NCBI GenBank assembly: GCA_937973935.1
Contig: CALJJF010000107.1
Span: 1 to 6,765 of the forward strand
Direction: 5' to 3'
Origin: MKRK01 sp001896915
GTDB taxonomy: Bacteria > Bacillota > Clostridia > Oscillospirales > Acutalibacteraceae
Length of the DNA: 6,765 bases
The first letter of the stretch is position 1. Every line of letters begins with the position of its first letter. The notes under the pieces were generated by a model, which was given only the letters and a program-made list of their open reading frames with translations, was not told the origin of the DNA and ran no database searches. Both the position numbers and the translations under genes were made by a program. Positions 5,753-6,765 of the stretch are shown here, in pieces.

Positions 5753-6760
5753 TTATAAATTTATAAAATGCTGCATCAGAAAATAGCCCGGATCAATGAT
5801 TTTTCCTGCTTGTTTTGCTGTTTCTTCTGTAAAGGTCGGTGCGCCTTTGCGTTCTACTGATTTTTGATAGATGAGAAAGGGGACAGGTTCGCCGGAGTGG
5901 GTTTTCGTGGACAGGGGGGTAGGATGATCGGGTAATATTAGGATTTTATAATCGTCATAGACCGACAGTCCCTCCAGCAGCACAGCCAATACCCGCTGGT
6001 CGATTAACTCAATGGCCTTGACCTTGTTGGCAATTTCGCCCCGGTGCCCGCATTCGTCCGGTGCTTCCACATGAACATAAACAAAGTCACAGCCGGCGGC
6101 AAGCTCCGTGAGGGCTGCCTGCGCTTTGCCTTCAAAGTTCGTGTCGATATAACCGGTGGCACCTTTGATATCAGGCACATTCATACCTGCACATTTGCCG
6201 ATGCCTTTGATCAGATCTACGGCGGAAATGGCGGCACCCTTTAAGCCGTACAGGCTTTCAAAGCTCTTTAGCATGGGTTTTGTGCCTTCACCCCAGAACC
6301 ATGCGGAATTGGCAGGGCGATGACCCTCGGCTATTCTTTTTTGGTTTACAGGGTGGTTTTTTAAAACATCGTAGCTTTCCTTCATGATATGTATCAACGG
6401 GGAGGCAGCCTCTGAATCCGATAAATAATCAGTGATTTTTTTATCGGAGATATCGTGGGGCGGTGTGAGGTTCAGTCCTGTTTTCCCGCTTTTCCAGATC
6501 AAACAGTGGCGGTAGCTGACGCCGGTATAGAAATGATAGAGATCGCTTCCAAAACGATTTTCCAGCGCTTGGATCAGCTCGTTTGCTTCTTCTGTGGAAA
6601 TATCGTCGGCACAGTAGTCCAGCATGGTCTTATGGGTATAATCGGTTTCCTCGGACAGGGTGACCAGATTACAGCGGATGGCGATATCGCTGTTTTCCAT
6701 TTGGATACCGATGCTGGCCGCCTCAAGCGGAGAACGGCCGGTATAGCACTCCGCCGGGGG
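5753..6760 (-). CDS. Cofactor-independent phosphoglycerate mutase, archaeal/ApgM type (5' end missing)
   Basis: The C-terminal 335 residues of an alkaline-phosphatase-superfamily metalloenzyme that interconverts 3- and 2-phosphoglycerate in glycolysis. Reading inward from 6760, the frame encodes YTGRSPLEAASIGI, the block that follows the catalytic region in this family, then RCNLVTLSEE. Numbering from the ATG at 6700, RPANSAWFWGEGTKP (128-142) is the family core block. HVEAPDECGH (210-219) and ILPDHPTP (255-262) with THSGEPVPF (267-275) hold the Asp and His metal ligands. The ATG at 6700 is not the true start, because conserved sequence continues upstream. Family members are near 400 residues, so about 65 are missing, including the first metal site (DGMAD type) and the catalytic Ser block. 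A closely related subfamily is proposed to be homoserine kinase in bacteria that lack the usual one; an adjacent homoserine dehydrogenase or threonine synthase gene would favour that. An in-frame TAG at 6763-6761 stops the frame at the window edge. Confidence 0.9.
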   Translation of the reverse strand, partial: PPAECYTGRSPLEAASIGIQMENSDIAIRCNLVTLSEETDYTHKTMLDYCADDISTEEANELIQALENRFGSDLYHFYTGVSYRHCLIWKSGKTGLNLTPPHDISDKKITDYLSDSEAASPLIHIMKESYDVLKNHPVNQKRIAEGHRPANSAWFWGEGTKPMLKSFESLYGLKGAAISAVDLIKGIGKCAGMNVPDIKGATGYIDTNFEGKAQAALTELAAGCDFVYVHVEAPDECGHRGEIANKVKAIELIDQRVLAVLLEGLSVYDDYKILILPDHPTPLSTKTHSGEPVPFLIYQKSVERKGAPTFTEETAKQAGKIIDPGYFLMQHFINL

Positions 6761-6765
6761 CTAGC

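Noticed and set aside
6044..6244. Plus-strand 66-codon open frame
   Set aside because: Antisense shadow of the conserved metal-binding region of the mutase-family gene.

Overview
The window reads as chromosomal DNA from a low-to-moderate G+C Gram-positive bacterium, most likely a Clostridia relative. The grounds are strong AGGAGG-type ribosome binding sites, sigma-A style promoters with extended -10 boxes, short genes each closed by a hairpin plus T-run terminator, and protein types common in gut Clostridia. The genus cannot be settled from the sequence alone.

Layout, left to right. Bases 1-266 are the end of a 101-bp tandem repeat array that continues off the left edge; I see no real gene in it. 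A promoter (324-351) and a leader with a predicted hairpin precede a 165-residue flavin reductase-like protein (459-956), closed by a terminator. A second promoter drives a 227-residue secreted protein made of a signal peptide and two fibronectin type III domains (1098-1781), also closed by a terminator. About 335 bases (1831-2166) follow with no convincing gene but with inverted repeats and overlapping open frames on both strands, possibly decayed mobile or repeat DNA.

The main item is a long AT-rich gene (2383-5619, 1078 residues) with its own extended -10 promoter, a leader of about 180 bases and a very strong terminator. It encodes a P-loop NTPase with the plan of a STAND/NACHT-like switch protein: a helical N-terminal half without a recognised effector, Walker A and Walker B about 75 residues apart, a sensor-like arginine, a winged-helix-like segment, and about 380 helical residues at the C-terminus. 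It stands alone between ordinary metabolic genes and is lower in G+C than they are, which fits a horizontally acquired single-gene defence or signalling module. That function is inference. An Rx5H motif in the N-terminal half is a weak hint of a HEPN-type ribonuclease effector.

The right end carries, on the minus strand and converging on the NTPase gene, the 3' part of a metal-dependent phosphoglycerate mutase of the archaeal/ApgM type (or its proposed homoserine kinase relatives). Its N-terminus lies beyond the window, and the last bases hold an in-frame stop. The genes do not form one operon: each has its own signals, and no shared pathway is apparent.
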